Below the pieces are notes generated by a model. It was given only the letters and a program-made list of their open reading frames with translations. It was not told where the DNA came from and did no database searches. From Limnoraphis robusta CS-951 (GTDB lineage Bacteria > Cyanobacteriota > Cyanobacteriia > Cyanobacteriales > Microcoleaceae), in NCBI RefSeq assembly GCF_000972705.2, contig NZ_LATL02000108.1, forward strand, positions 1-16,350: 16,350 bases of DNA. Direction: 5' to 3'. Position 1 is the stretch's first letter, and every line of letters begins with the position of its first letter. The position numbers and the translations under genes are program-made. Shown piece after piece: positions 7,163 through 14,850 of the stretch.

Positions 7163-8032
7163 ATGTACGACAATATTTGTAAATTCATTGCTGAAGAATT
7201 TTCCACCGACTTAGCCAGTTGGTTACTCGGTGAACCCATCCAACTCACTCAACTCAGCCCCAAAGAACTTTCGATAGAACCCATTCGCACCGATGCGTTA
7301 ATTTTACAACAGTCTAATAATTTAGTTCTTCATGTCGAATTTCAGACTAAAACAGAAGCCACAATTCCCTTTCGGATGACAGACTATCGCCTGCGAGTGT
7401 ATCGGCGTTATCCTGATAAAGAAATGCACCAAGTCGTCATTTATCTCAAACAAACGGCTTCAGAGTTAGTTTATCAAAATACGTTCGCCCTAACTCGAAC
7501 TCGCCATGAATTTGAGGTTATTCGCTTGTGGGAACAGCCAACCGAACAATTTCTGAATTCACCAGGATTATTACCTTTTGCGGTATTAAGTCGAACTGAT
7601 GAAAAAGTGGAAGTGTTGCGGGAAGTGGCGCGTCGAGTAGAGGCGATTTCTGATAGACGAGTTCAGTCGAATGTAGGGGCTTCTGCTTTTATTCTGGCTG
7701 GGTTAGTATTAGAGAAGGAGATTATTCAGACAATTCTGAGGAGGGATATTATGGAGGAGTCTGTAACTTATCAAGAACTTAGAAGAGAAGCTCGTGAGCA
7801 AGGACTTCAAGAAGGGAGAACACAAGGACTTCAACAAGGACTTCAAGAAGGTAGAATAGAAGGACTTCAACAAGGACTTCAACAAGGATTTCAACAAGTA
7901 GCACTCAATTTACTGAGGAGTGGAATGAGTCTCGAACAAGTGGCTAATTTTACAGGTTTATCCGTTGAACAGGTGACACAATTACAGTTAACTTCTAATC
8001 AACCTGAGCCTCCTGTTTCCGAAGATAATTAG
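7163..8032 (+). CDS. Rpn/PD-(D/E)XK-like nuclease family protein
   Basis: This 289-aa protein belongs to the large cyanobacterial group annotated as Rpn-family recombination-promoting nuclease/putative transposase. A TTG at 7142 would add seven residues, but MYDNICKFIAEEF is the usual N-terminus of these proteins, so the ATG at 7163 is preferred. The PD-(D/E)XK-like core is visible as TDALIL (Asp44) followed by HVEFQTK (Glu59-x-Gln61-x-Lys63). DYRLRVYRRYPDKEM and FLNSPGLLPFAVLSRTD are conserved family blocks. Residues 213-244 form a Q-G-L-Q/E-G-R-x tetrapeptide repeat, followed by a small helical C-terminal motif, GMSLEQVANFTGLSVEQV, typical of this group. It starts 39 bp after the P450. Family members are usually multicopy; the cellular role is unclear. 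Confidence 0.85.
   Translation: MYDNICKFIAEEFSTDLASWLLGEPIQLTQLSPKELSIEPIRTDALILQQSNNLVLHVEFQTKTEATIPFRMTDYRLRVYRRYPDKEMHQVVIYLKQTASELVYQNTFALTRTRHEFEVIRLWEQPTEQFLNSPGLLPFAVLSRTDEKVEVLREVARRVEAISDRRVQSNVGASAFILAGLVLEKEIIQTILRRDIMEESVTYQELRREAREQGLQEGRTQGLQQGLQEGRIEGLQQGLQQGFQQVALNLLRSGMSLEQVANFTGLSVEQVTQLQLTSNQPEPPVSEDN
7799..7894 (+). repeat. Eight 12-nt in-frame tandem units
   Basis: Eight consecutive 12-nt units encode QGLQ, EGRT, QGLQ, QGLQ, EGRI, EGLQ, QGLQ and QGFQ. The most frequent unit is CAAGGACTTCAA. A higher-order 36-nt period (QGLQ-EGRx-xGLQ) is visible in the first six units. Copy-number change by slippage would keep the reading frame and alter only the length of the linker. 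Confidence 0.85.
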
Positions 8033-8068
8033 TGAATATATAGCGGTGTGCGCTCCTATAGCAGAAAT

Positions 8069-8092
8069 CAGGAGACAGGAGACAGGAGACAG
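8069..8092. repeat. Heptanucleotide tandem repeat (CAGGAGA)x3
   Basis: Three perfect copies of CAGGAGA plus CAG, 37 bp after the stop codon of the Rpn-like gene. It resembles the short tandem heptamer repeats (STRR) known from cyanobacterial genomes. Confidence 0.75.
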
Positions 8093-8161
8093 AATTGAAA
8101 CCTTTATCATAAAAGGATTTGACAGAAAAACAGTGTCCTAATCAACTCTTTCTCTGCTATA

Positions 8162-8229
8162 TGAGGTACAAACCAGAAACCCGGTTTCTGCTAGAAACCG
8201 GGTTTCTACCCAATCGGTGCTGTACCTCA
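8162..8229. repeat. Nested inverted repeat in convergent spacer
   Basis: The outer arms TGAGGTACA (8162-8170) and TGTACCTCA (8221-8229) are perfect complements. Inside them, AGAAACCCGGTTTCT (8175-8189) and AGAAACCGGGTTTCT (8193-8207) form a 15-bp perfect stem with a 3-nt loop. The inner core matches the repeat beside rca (26-174). It lies between convergent genes and could act as a bidirectional terminator, or it could be a small non-autonomous repeat element. Confidence 0.8.
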
Positions 8230-8233
8230 CAGA

Positions 8234-8254
8234 ACTGAAAACTGTAAACTGTAA
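8234..8254. repeat. Heptanucleotide tandem repeat (ACTGTAA)x3
   Basis: ACTGAAA followed by two perfect copies of ACTGTAA, just before the end of the minus-strand peptidase gene. It is the second of three heptamer arrays in the window. Confidence 0.6.
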
Positions 8255-8276
8255 TTAACCCGCCCCTACAGAATCC

Positions 8277-10172
8277 TTACAACGCGGTAATTTTTTCCTG
8301 AATTTTGGCGTGTTTTTCTACTCCTTCAAACGCATAACGGTTGTAACCATTGCGTCGAATTAATTCCTCAATATAAGCCACTCGTTCATTGGTTGCGGGA
8401 TGACTTGAGAAAAACGAAGTCCCGCCTTTTGAACCCTTTTGTTCTGCCAATGTTATCATCAAGTTATGTAAGCCATCCGCCGCATATCCAGAGGTTGCTA
8501 ATACGCGAGTTCCGACTAAATCTGCTTGTCGTTCTTGGTCACGATTGTAGTCTAAATTAATCAAGTTTGCAATAATATTTCCGATGGGAACGGTATTGTT
8601 TAAAGCCGCATTCACAATTTCTCCCAAGTTATTGTACACATTATTGGTAATCACTTGTTTAAAGCCATGAGACAGCACCGCATGACTGACTTCATGGGCT
8701 AATAAACCCGCAAGTTCCGCTTCAGAATTCGTTTTTAAAATCGCGCCCGTATTCACAAAAACTTTCCCTCCCGGTAATGCAAACGCATTCAAAGCTTCAT
8801 CTTCAACCACATAAAATTCATACTTAAAATCATTTCTTCCCATGTATTTTGCAATTTTATTCCCCAATTCGTTCACATAGTCAACGATTTCACCTTCTTG
8901 AACAATGGGTAGTTCTCGTTTATACATTCCAGCAATTTCATTCCCAATTCCTGACTCTCCTTGAATTAAAAGCGTCCCCATTTTTACCCCTTCTCCAACA
9001 ATAGCCCCCACTGGGTTACATCCTCCTAAAAGAACACATCCTCCCACACGCACAGCAGTCCCTAAAATTCCCCGTCTCACCATTTGTCCTTCCAGTCTTC
9101 CTTGAAATTTTTTCAGGTTTTTATCTGCACTTTCTGTTAAAGCTGGCGTTTGGGGATGTTCGGGTTGAATGAGGGTGAATTGACGCGCTGCAATAGAAGC
9201 TTCTAAATATTTTTTATCGGCTTCTAAAGCTTTAACTTGTGCTAAAATGAGTTCATAAGAATCGGGAAATAAACTTGTCGCTTGTTCTAAAATATTGAGC
9301 GATTGTTCAGTTTTCTGTTGTTGTTTATAAGCTTCAGCCAGTAGTAAATGACCGGGAATAAATTCAGGATATTGTTGAACAAATTTTTGTAATGAACTCG
9401 GATCAGAGGTTTCTTTCCAAACCGCTTGTGATTGCATCCACAGCGATTGTCCTTCGGGAATTAACTGTTTAGGATTGGTAATGGGTTGTAAAATTTGGGA
9501 AATTTGTTCAAGCTCAAAAGGTCGTTTAACTTGTCGATAAAGTTGCTCGGCTTTTGCTTTATTTCCACCTTGAAAAAACTGATCGGCTTGCGCTAATAAC
9601 GTAAATCGTTCTGAACGTTTAAATTCCTCCTCCAGATTTTGCAGTTTGTTTTCATTTTCAACTTTTGGAGTCTGTTTTTTATTTCCTGTCGAAACTAATA
9701 ACGGTTCTAAATTGGCAATTTTTAGAGAATATTTACCCGACTGAACCGCCGAATTAGCACCCCCAACTTGTAGGGTATAAACGCCATTTTGAGGAAGGGT
9801 AATTTTAAGTTCTGACTGAAATTGATTCCGGTTAACTTGACGACTGACAGCGATGTTTTTTCCTTGAGGATCGAGTAAAATTAGAACGGGAACAAAATCA
9901 GAACTTTCCGCCGTAATGGTGACAGATTGACCTGCTCTTGCGGTAAAATTATGAGAATTAAAAGAATTTTGACTAAATCCTGGGGCGACATCCGACTTGA
10001 GAACGCCATCTTCTGCTAAAATAACAATAGAGGAAAGGGGATGAGCCGGAGGCGTGGCGATCGCTTTATTGCCCGTCAGCCAACTCAACGGAACCCCGCT
10101 AGACAACAGGTTGATACTGAGAAATAGAGCCGCACCTAAAGCCACCCATCTCAAACGATTGATTGATTTCAT
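8277..10172 (-). CDS. Secreted M48 metallopeptidase with TPRs
   Basis: This 631-aa protein has an N-terminal hydrophobic segment (about 12-30) and a possible signal-peptidase site after NKAIA near residue 39, so it is probably periplasmic. Residues about 70-152 form a beta-rich domain resembling bacterial pre-peptidase domains (NFTARAGQSVTITAE, GVYTLQVGG, GKYSLKI). A TPR-like helical region spans about 185-350. A Gly-rich hydrophobic stretch near 370-410 precedes the catalytic domain. The zinc site is HEVSH at 493-497, with Glu547 in DQERQADLVG as the likely third ligand; SSHPATNERV is the conserved C-terminal M48 block. BepA- and LoiP-like relatives do outer-membrane protein quality control, which is a plausible role here. 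In BepA the TPRs lie after the protease domain; here they precede it. Confidence 0.9.
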   Translation of the reverse strand: MKSINRLRWVALGAALFLSINLLSSGVPLSWLTGNKAIATPPAHPLSSIVILAEDGVLKSDVAPGFSQNSFNSHNFTARAGQSVTITAESSDFVPVLILLDPQGKNIAVSRQVNRNQFQSELKITLPQNGVYTLQVGGANSAVQSGKYSLKIANLEPLLVSTGNKKQTPKVENENKLQNLEEEFKRSERFTLLAQADQFFQGGNKAKAEQLYRQVKRPFELEQISQILQPITNPKQLIPEGQSLWMQSQAVWKETSDPSSLQKFVQQYPEFIPGHLLLAEAYKQQQKTEQSLNILEQATSLFPDSYELILAQVKALEADKKYLEASIAARQFTLIQPEHPQTPALTESADKNLKKFQGRLEGQMVRRGILGTAVRVGGCVLLGGCNPVGAIVGEGVKMGTLLIQGESGIGNEIAGMYKRELPIVQEGEIVDYVNELGNKIAKYMGRNDFKYEFYVVEDEALNAFALPGGKVFVNTGAILKTNSEAELAGLLAHEVSHAVLSHGFKQVITNNVYNNLGEIVNAALNNTVPIGNIIANLINLDYNRDQERQADLVGTRVLATSGYAADGLHNLMITLAEQKGSKGGTSFFSSHPATNERVAYIEELIRRNGYNRYAFEGVEKHAKIQEKITAL

Positions 10173-10376
10173 TACACCAGAAAAATCTCTAACTCTACAT
10201 TTTCTAAAAATATAGAATATTTCTAGGCTAAAAGTGTTTCAGGCCCAGAACTCAAACGCAACAATCAACAGATACCCGTTTGACGCACCCTACTTTTTGA
10301 CAAACAAGAAAGTCTGAAGTCCTCCACAGAAAAAGGCTTTAAACTTCAAACTTTCCTGTTCACCTCAAACAAGGGA
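10173..10376. other. 204-bp spacer between two minus-strand genes
   Basis: The AT-rich part next to the M48 start (about 10190-10235, containing the palindrome TAGAATATTTCTA) probably holds its promoter. No strong terminator for the preceding CPP1-like gene, no RNA gene and no further reading frame were seen. Confidence 0.5.
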
Positions 10377-10991
10377 CTACCGCAGAAAACAACAGACCAA
10401 CCATAAAACAATCAAAGTCACCAAAGTAATAAATCGTTCCGGTTCTAACAGACCCGCCATTGGAGTGAGTAAACTCCCCAAAATCAAGCCAAGAATTAGA
10501 CCCGCCACCGTCAACAAAACGGCTCGACCAAATTGGTTTTCTTTACGATTGAGAAAATACAAACCAGCTCCCACACCTAAAGCCAGAGGAAGCTGCAACA
10601 ACTGGATATTCATTCCCGGATAGAGACTCAGAACACTTAATCCCCCGTAAATCGCCGATGTCAATAACACATCTGAGCGAGTGGGAGTGTCGAGTATTCG
10701 TTGTAACCAAGCAGGTTTTGAGGTGTTAGACGATTGCACCTCAGCCGTCGAGGTTTTTTGTTTTTGCAGCACCCGTTCTGGAAAACGAATGCGTTCGGGA
10801 ACCTTAATTTTCCCTTCCTGACGCAATTTCAATCTATCCATCAAAATGGCATCGTAAGCCGCTTCAATGGACTCGATGAGCTGGCGCTCACCACTGCATT
10901 GCTCTCTCAGGCGATTGCGTGCATCCTGAATTTCATCAAAGGAGGCATCGACAGTGACCCCAAGCTGTTCGTAGGGACTTTGCTCACTCAT
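10377..10991 (-). CDS. CPP1-like membrane protein (J-like domain)
   Basis: This 204-aa protein starts MSEQSPYEQLGVTVDASFDEIQDARNRL, a J-domain-like N-terminus (about 1-65) that lacks the HPD motif needed to stimulate Hsp70. A charged linker with KVPERIRFPER follows. Four hydrophobic helices lie at about 107-125, 129-147, 156-177 and 187-203. This is the layout of the CPP1-like/DUF3353 family. The plant chloroplast homologue CPP1 is a chaperone-like protein that stabilises protochlorophyllide oxidoreductase, so a thylakoid or membrane role in chlorophyll synthesis is likely but inferred. The cyanobacterial function is less defined. It is not in an obvious operon. Confidence 0.88.
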   Translation of the reverse strand: MSEQSPYEQLGVTVDASFDEIQDARNRLREQCSGERQLIESIEAAYDAILMDRLKLRQEGKIKVPERIRFPERVLQKQKTSTAEVQSSNTSKPAWLQRILDTPTRSDVLLTSAIYGGLSVLSLYPGMNIQLLQLPLALGVGAGLYFLNRKENQFGRAVLLTVAGLILGLILGSLLTPMAGLLEPERFITLVTLIVLWLVCCFLR

Positions 10992-11030
10992 CGCAGTTTG
11001 TTAAACTTTTTCTCTAATGTAAGCTTAACG

Positions 11031-11051
11031 CGATCCCTATCAAGATAGAGG
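11031..11051. repeat. Short hairpin upstream of CPP1-like gene
   Basis: ATCC-CTATC and GATAG-A-GGAT form a 9-bp stem with one bulged base and a tight AA loop, 39 bp upstream of the CPP1-like start. It has no T-run and no identified role; it could be a 5' leader hairpin or an operator. Confidence 0.3.
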
Positions 11052-11138
11052 ATCAAGTTAAGGGGTTTACTTCTAAAAATAGACATAGACAGTCCATACT
11101 GACCAGTATACAAGACGCTGCCTTGGGTGGATGTGACT

Positions 11139-11936
11139 TTAAGACTGAATGCTAACAATTCCTGACCACTGAACGTTTTTCAGGTTGTCGCGGCGATAGG
11201 AGAAAAAAGACTCAGGTTGTTTGTAGGTACAGTGGGGAGAAATAGCGACTTGTTCGGGACTAATCCCGAGTTGTTCCAATTGTAAAGCGTTCACCCGACG
11301 GACATCAACCCGCACTTTATCCGGTTCGGGGTCTGCTAAAACGGGAGACTCCGCCAAGTAAAATAACGCCGCTAACACCTCCTCAACCGCAGTTGTTGTT
11401 TTTATCGGTAAAATCGTTGTTCCCAACTGTGCCGCCACATCAGAGGAAACTTGATAAACCTCCCCAGAAATCCCTGGCCCCATCGCAATTTTCAGATTAA
11501 CCAATTGACTACCTTGAGCTTGAAACAGAGCGATCGCTTGAGGTAAGATTTTACTGGCGGTTCCTCGCCAACCCGCATGAATTGCCGCCACGTTTCCGGT
11601 TTGCGTATCTGCAATTAAAATAGGCACACAGTCAGCACTGGCAACCCAAACCGCTTCTTGAGGTTTTTGAGTTAATAAAGCATCAGCTTCGAGAAGTTCA
11701 ACCGAGTCAGTCGAGTCAGGAGACGGTAAAGGCGGAACTTGGTCTGTTTTCAAGACTAAATTACCATGCACCTGTTTAACACGGTAAGCTGAAGTCGAAT
11801 TCGGTAAAATCTTGACTAACTCAGCCGGAGTCCTTGGACTAAAATGACGACTGAGAAAGCCATGAGGCACCGAATCGAGTAAACTACATTTGAGATAAGG
11901 TAATTCTTGCCAGTGCTGCCAGTACCAATTGTGCAT
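11139..11936 (-). CDS. pgeF: Peptidoglycan editing factor PgeF
   Basis: This 265-aa protein belongs to the YfiH/DUF152 multicopper-oxidase-like (laccase-domain) family. E. coli PgeF removes wrongly incorporated L-Ser from UDP-MurNAc peptide precursors, and homologues also act on purine nucleosides. The metal-binding triad is visible: His57 (KQVHGN), Cys103 (ASADCVPILIAD) and His120 (AAIHAGWRGTA). GPGISGEVYQV (153-163) and the C-terminal ESFFSYRRDN (242-251) are further family blocks. It is full length. It is divergently arranged with birA, and the two starts are only about 79 bp apart if the later birA start is right, so they may share a promoter region. Confidence 0.93.
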   Translation of the reverse strand: MHNWYWQHWQELPYLKCSLLDSVPHGFLSRHFSPRTPAELVKILPNSTSAYRVKQVHGNLVLKTDQVPPLPSPDSTDSVELLEADALLTQKPQEAVWVASADCVPILIADTQTGNVAAIHAGWRGTASKILPQAIALFQAQGSQLVNLKIAMGPGISGEVYQVSSDVAAQLGTTILPIKTTTAVEEVLAALFYLAESPVLADPEPDKVRVDVRRVNALQLEQLGISPEQVAISPHCTYKQPESFFSYRRDNLKNVQWSGIVSIQS

Positions 11937-11949
11937 ATTTCAGTTTAGA

Positions 11950-11977
11950 GTGACCAGTGAACAGTGACCAGTGACCA
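11950..11977. repeat. Heptanucleotide tandem repeat (GTGACCA)x4
   Basis: Four heptamers, GTGACCA, GTGAACA, GTGACCA and GTGACCA, lie in the pgeF-birA divergent spacer. The GTG of the fourth unit (11971) opens the longest possible birA frame, but it is simply part of the repeat. Confidence 0.75.
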
Positions 11978-12015
11978 GTTTTGCCTTTTGCCTGCTATAT
12001 TATCGGAATTTGACT

Positions 12016-12870
12016 GTGACTCTCAATTTCCAACGTCTAGAAGCCATCCTGGAAACCTTACAAGAGTTAGCTGAACCCAACAATAGCTGTGATCACGATC
12101 CGCTTCCAAGTTTTAACGTACATTTATTTGATTGTATTCCTTCAACCCATCAAATCTTGTGGCAACTGATCAATTCAGGTGCAGAAGCCGGAACAGTAGT
12201 CATAGCTTCCGAACAAACAGCCGGACGGGGACAATGGGGGCGAAAGTGGCAATCAAGCCAAGGTGGGTTATACTTGTCGGTGGCAATCAATCCCCAAATT
12301 CAGGCCAGTCAGCAAGCCCAACTGACGCTGAGTAGTGCATGGGGAATTGCGACAATCCTGCGGGATTATCATATTCCGGTTCGTTTAAAATGGCCGAATG
12401 ATCTAATCCTGACAGAACGCAAATTAGGTGGTATCCTAACAGAGACAAAAGTTCAGAATGGGCAAATTGTTCAAGCGCTCATCGGGGTCGGCATCAATTG
12501 GGCAAACTCTATCCCAGAAACGGGAATTAATCTGCAAACTTATTTTGCTCAAAATCCCGATTTAGCAAAGCTGTACTCCCTGGAAATGTTAGCCGCACTG
12601 GTTTTGCAAGGATTGAGAATCGGTTTGAGGCAACTGTCAACAGTAGGAATAGAACATTTACTGACATCCTACTCCCAGCTCTTAACCTGTATCGGGCATC
12701 AAGTTAGAGTAGCAGAAGGCTCTGGTGTGATCATTGGAGTGAATGCAACAGGGGAACTACGGATACGGCTTGAACCCCATGATGCCAATAAAGCCCAAGA
12801 AATTTGCATCGAGCCAGGTAAAATAAGACTTGGCTATGGTTCAGACGAATCATTTCATATCAAATCTTGA
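12016..12870 (+). CDS. birA: Biotin--[acetyl-CoA-carboxylase] ligase
   Basis: BirA activates biotin with ATP to biotinyl-AMP and transfers it to the lysine of the biotin carboxyl carrier protein of acetyl-CoA carboxylase. GRGQWGRKW (70-78) is the adenylate-binding loop, and KWPNDL (125-130) and KLGGILTE (136-143) are the other signature blocks. There is no N-terminal helix-turn-helix, so it is a ligase without repressor function, as is usual in cyanobacteria. A small C-terminal SH3-like domain (about 230-280) is present. The longest frame starts with GTG at 11971 inside a heptamer repeat. The GTG at 12016, with CGGAA 7 bp upstream, gives 284 aa and a better N-terminus (TLNFQRLEAIL). No ATG is available. 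Confidence 0.93.
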   Translation: MTLNFQRLEAILETLQELAEPNNSCDHDPLPSFNVHLFDCIPSTHQILWQLINSGAEAGTVVIASEQTAGRGQWGRKWQSSQGGLYLSVAINPQIQASQQAQLTLSSAWGIATILRDYHIPVRLKWPNDLILTERKLGGILTETKVQNGQIVQALIGVGINWANSIPETGINLQTYFAQNPDLAKLYSLEMLAALVLQGLRIGLRQLSTVGIEHLLTSYSQLLTCIGHQVRVAEGSGVIIGVNATGELRIRLEPHDANKAQEICIEPGKIRLGYGSDESFHIKS

Positions 12871-12897
12871 CCTATTGACATCGGTTGTGTGAGGAAA

Positions 12898-14775
12898 ATG
12901 ACGGAATCTCGGTACTCTAACCAACGCCTCCGATCCTCGGATTGTGTAAGCGAGCCAAAGCAATCATCTAACCTAGCTGACATTAGCAAAATTCGTTCTT
13001 GTCTGATTGCAGGCAGTTCAGCCATTTTAGGTTTAGGCTGTGTTACCAGTTTAGGGATGCTCGGCGGTAGTGCGATCGCCACGCAAGAATTTTCTGTCCC
13101 GGTAGACTCTCAACCCTACGAGGGGACTCCGGCAACTGCACCGGAAGCCTACAGCGCCCCGGAATCCTATTCCGCTCCCAGCTACAGCGCCCCGGAATCC
13201 TATTCGGCCCCCAGCAACAGCGCCCCGGAATCCTATTCGGCTCCCAGCGACAGCGCCCCAGAATCCTATTCCGCCCCCACTGGTGGCTATGGTTATTCAT
13301 CGGGTTATGATTCTCAAATGGGTGACTACTCTGCACCTGCACCCATACCAGCGCCCGATTATCAAGCGCCAGTCGGAGGATACAGCGAGTCAACGCCTGA
13401 ACCCGATTATCTCGAACCTGCGGCGACTGAACCTCCACCTGTAGATAGCTATTACGCAGAACCGCCTCAACTGGAAATTCCCGATCTTATTCCTCCGCCA
13501 TCCGAACCGCTCAAGTTACCCCTAAAAGAAGCAACCATTCCCTCACAGGAAGATTCTCTGTCTCTCCCAATTAAAGAACCTGTTGCTCAACCCCCCGTCG
13601 ATCCCTCTGTTGATGCAGCCGGAAACAACTATATTGATCCGACAGAATACAATATTGGGGCGACAGATGGTTATGAATCACCGAATACGGTAATTTTCTC
13701 GGAACGTTCAACCGGATGTGAATTTGCGGTAGGCGTTGGGGGTACTATTCCAGATGGGGCTTGTTTACCTGTCGAAAGTCCGGCTTACACGGCTGATAGT
13801 ATTCCCGTTTATCCGATTGTTGTCGATAGCGGGACTGTTGGCGATCCTGTGGAGAGTTTCCCGCCGAGTCCCGGTAGTCGTAATCCTCTGGTGAGAAACA
13901 GCAATCCTCCGGTTAATAGCAATACCGTTGAACTCAACAATAACAACGCCTATGCGGGGAATAGCTACAGTGGCGGTCCTGCTTGGGAACCCGCACCTGC
14001 ACCTGCTCCCGAATGGTATGGAGAGTCACCCAGTCAAGTTCCTGTAGCGGGTTTGAGTCCCATTCAAGTTGGACCAGTGAGTGTGAGTGCGATGAGTAAT
14101 TCTGGGATGAGTTACTATAACCGCACGATGCGACCCCCTGCGCTTCCTGGAAATGGCGATACTAATTTATTATTTCCCTTGAGTATTCCGGCACCAATTA
14201 CCTCTTTATTTGGTTGGCGAACCCATCCGGTATTAGGGTCTGGTCGCTTCCACACCGGAATTGATATTGGGGCTGATACGGGAACGCCTGTGGTAGCCTC
14301 CTATTCTGGCCAAGTCACGATCGCAGACTGGTTAGGCGGTTACGGACTGGCGGTGATTGTTGATCACCGGGCAAAATCTAACGAAACCCTTTATGCTCAC
14401 TTATCAGAGCTGTTTGTGCAACCCGGAGATTGGGTAAAACAAGGAGAAGTCATCGGACGGGTAGGAAGTACCGGAATGTCTACCGGGCCACACCTACACT
14501 TTGAACTGCGGAAATTGACCGATCAAGGTTGGGTAGCGGTGAACCCACAAACCGATCTAGAATTTGCTCTCGCTCAATTGTTGAACACGATGCGAACCGC
14601 AGAAGTGCCGCCAGAAAGCTTTATTGCAGCTTTACCCCAAGAAACCGTTGATGCGAATACAGGAACACCTAAATTACCCCCATTACCGCCTGGGATGGAT
14701 ATTCTCGTTCCCAACCTCGAACCGCCTACCTTAAGTTTTGGGTTTGTGGAGAATCTCAAATCCCAACAGGAATAG
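12898..14775 (+). CDS. M23 (LytM) peptidase with low-complexity linker
   Basis: This 625-aa protein ends in an M23 peptidoglycan endopeptidase domain (about 425-560). The zinc ligands are visible as His452 and Asp456 (FHTGIDIG) and the HLH pair 532/534 (GPHLHFELR); TSLFGWRTHPVLG and YAHLSELFVQPGDWVKQGEVIG are family blocks. The catalytic residues are intact, so hydrolase activity is plausible, unlike degenerate LytM activators. A hydrophobic segment (about 36-60) acts as a signal anchor after a polar N-terminus. Residues about 75-410 are disordered, rich in Pro, Ser, Tyr and Glu, with an 11-residue tandem repeat. It begins 27 bp after birA on the same strand, so the two may be co-transcribed. 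A GTG at 12889 adds three residues; the choice between the two starts is uncertain. Confidence 0.9.
   Translation: MTESRYSNQRLRSSDCVSEPKQSSNLADISKIRSCLIAGSSAILGLGCVTSLGMLGGSAIATQEFSVPVDSQPYEGTPATAPEAYSAPESYSAPSYSAPESYSAPSNSAPESYSAPSDSAPESYSAPTGGYGYSSGYDSQMGDYSAPAPIPAPDYQAPVGGYSESTPEPDYLEPAATEPPPVDSYYAEPPQLEIPDLIPPPSEPLKLPLKEATIPSQEDSLSLPIKEPVAQPPVDPSVDAAGNNYIDPTEYNIGATDGYESPNTVIFSERSTGCEFAVGVGGTIPDGACLPVESPAYTADSIPVYPIVVDSGTVGDPVESFPPSPGSRNPLVRNSNPPVNSNTVELNNNNAYAGNSYSGGPAWEPAPAPAPEWYGESPSQVPVAGLSPIQVGPVSVSAMSNSGMSYYNRTMRPPALPGNGDTNLLFPLSIPAPITSLFGWRTHPVLGSGRFHTGIDIGADTGTPVVASYSGQVTIADWLGGYGLAVIVDHRAKSNETLYAHLSELFVQPGDWVKQGEVIGRVGSTGMSTGPHLHFELRKLTDQGWVAVNPQTDLEFALAQLLNTMRTAEVPPESFIAALPQETVDANTGTPKLPPLPPGMDILVPNLEPPTLSFGFVENLKSQQE
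13153..13284 (+). repeat. Four 33-bp tandem units in the M23 gene
   Basis: Units at 13153, 13186, 13219 and 13252 encode SAPESYSAPSY, SAPESYSAPSN, SAPESYSAPSD and SAPESYSAPTG. They differ at only a few bases. The units keep the reading frame, so copy number can change without breaking the protein. The tract is noticeably GC-richer than the rest of the gene. Confidence 0.9.
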
Positions 14776-14791
14776 TCACGCCTCACCCCAG

Positions 14792-14849
14792 GACACAAAG
14801 TCACGAAGATTTGATCTGTTTGTGTCTTCGTGTCTTCGTGTTGTTCTTT
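14792..14849 (+). terminator. Terminator hairpin between convergent M23 and argF
   Basis: The arms at 14792-14809 and 14825-14842 pair over about 15 of 18 positions (core CACGAAGA/TCTTCGTG) with a 15-nt loop. The plus-strand arm is followed by TTGTTCTTTTTT, fitting an intrinsic terminator for the M23 gene. The direct repeat TGTCTTCG occurs twice in the right arm. The hairpin may also serve argF on the other strand. Confidence 0.6.
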
Positions 14850-14850
14850 T

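Noticed and set aside
10734..11048. 104-aa plus-strand frame opposite the CPP1-like gene
   Set aside because: It is antisense to a well-supported gene and has no domain features.
13043..13438. 131-aa minus-strand frame with R/I/P/G/R repeats
   Set aside because: It is the antisense shadow of the 33-bp repeats in the M23 gene, with no family resemblance.
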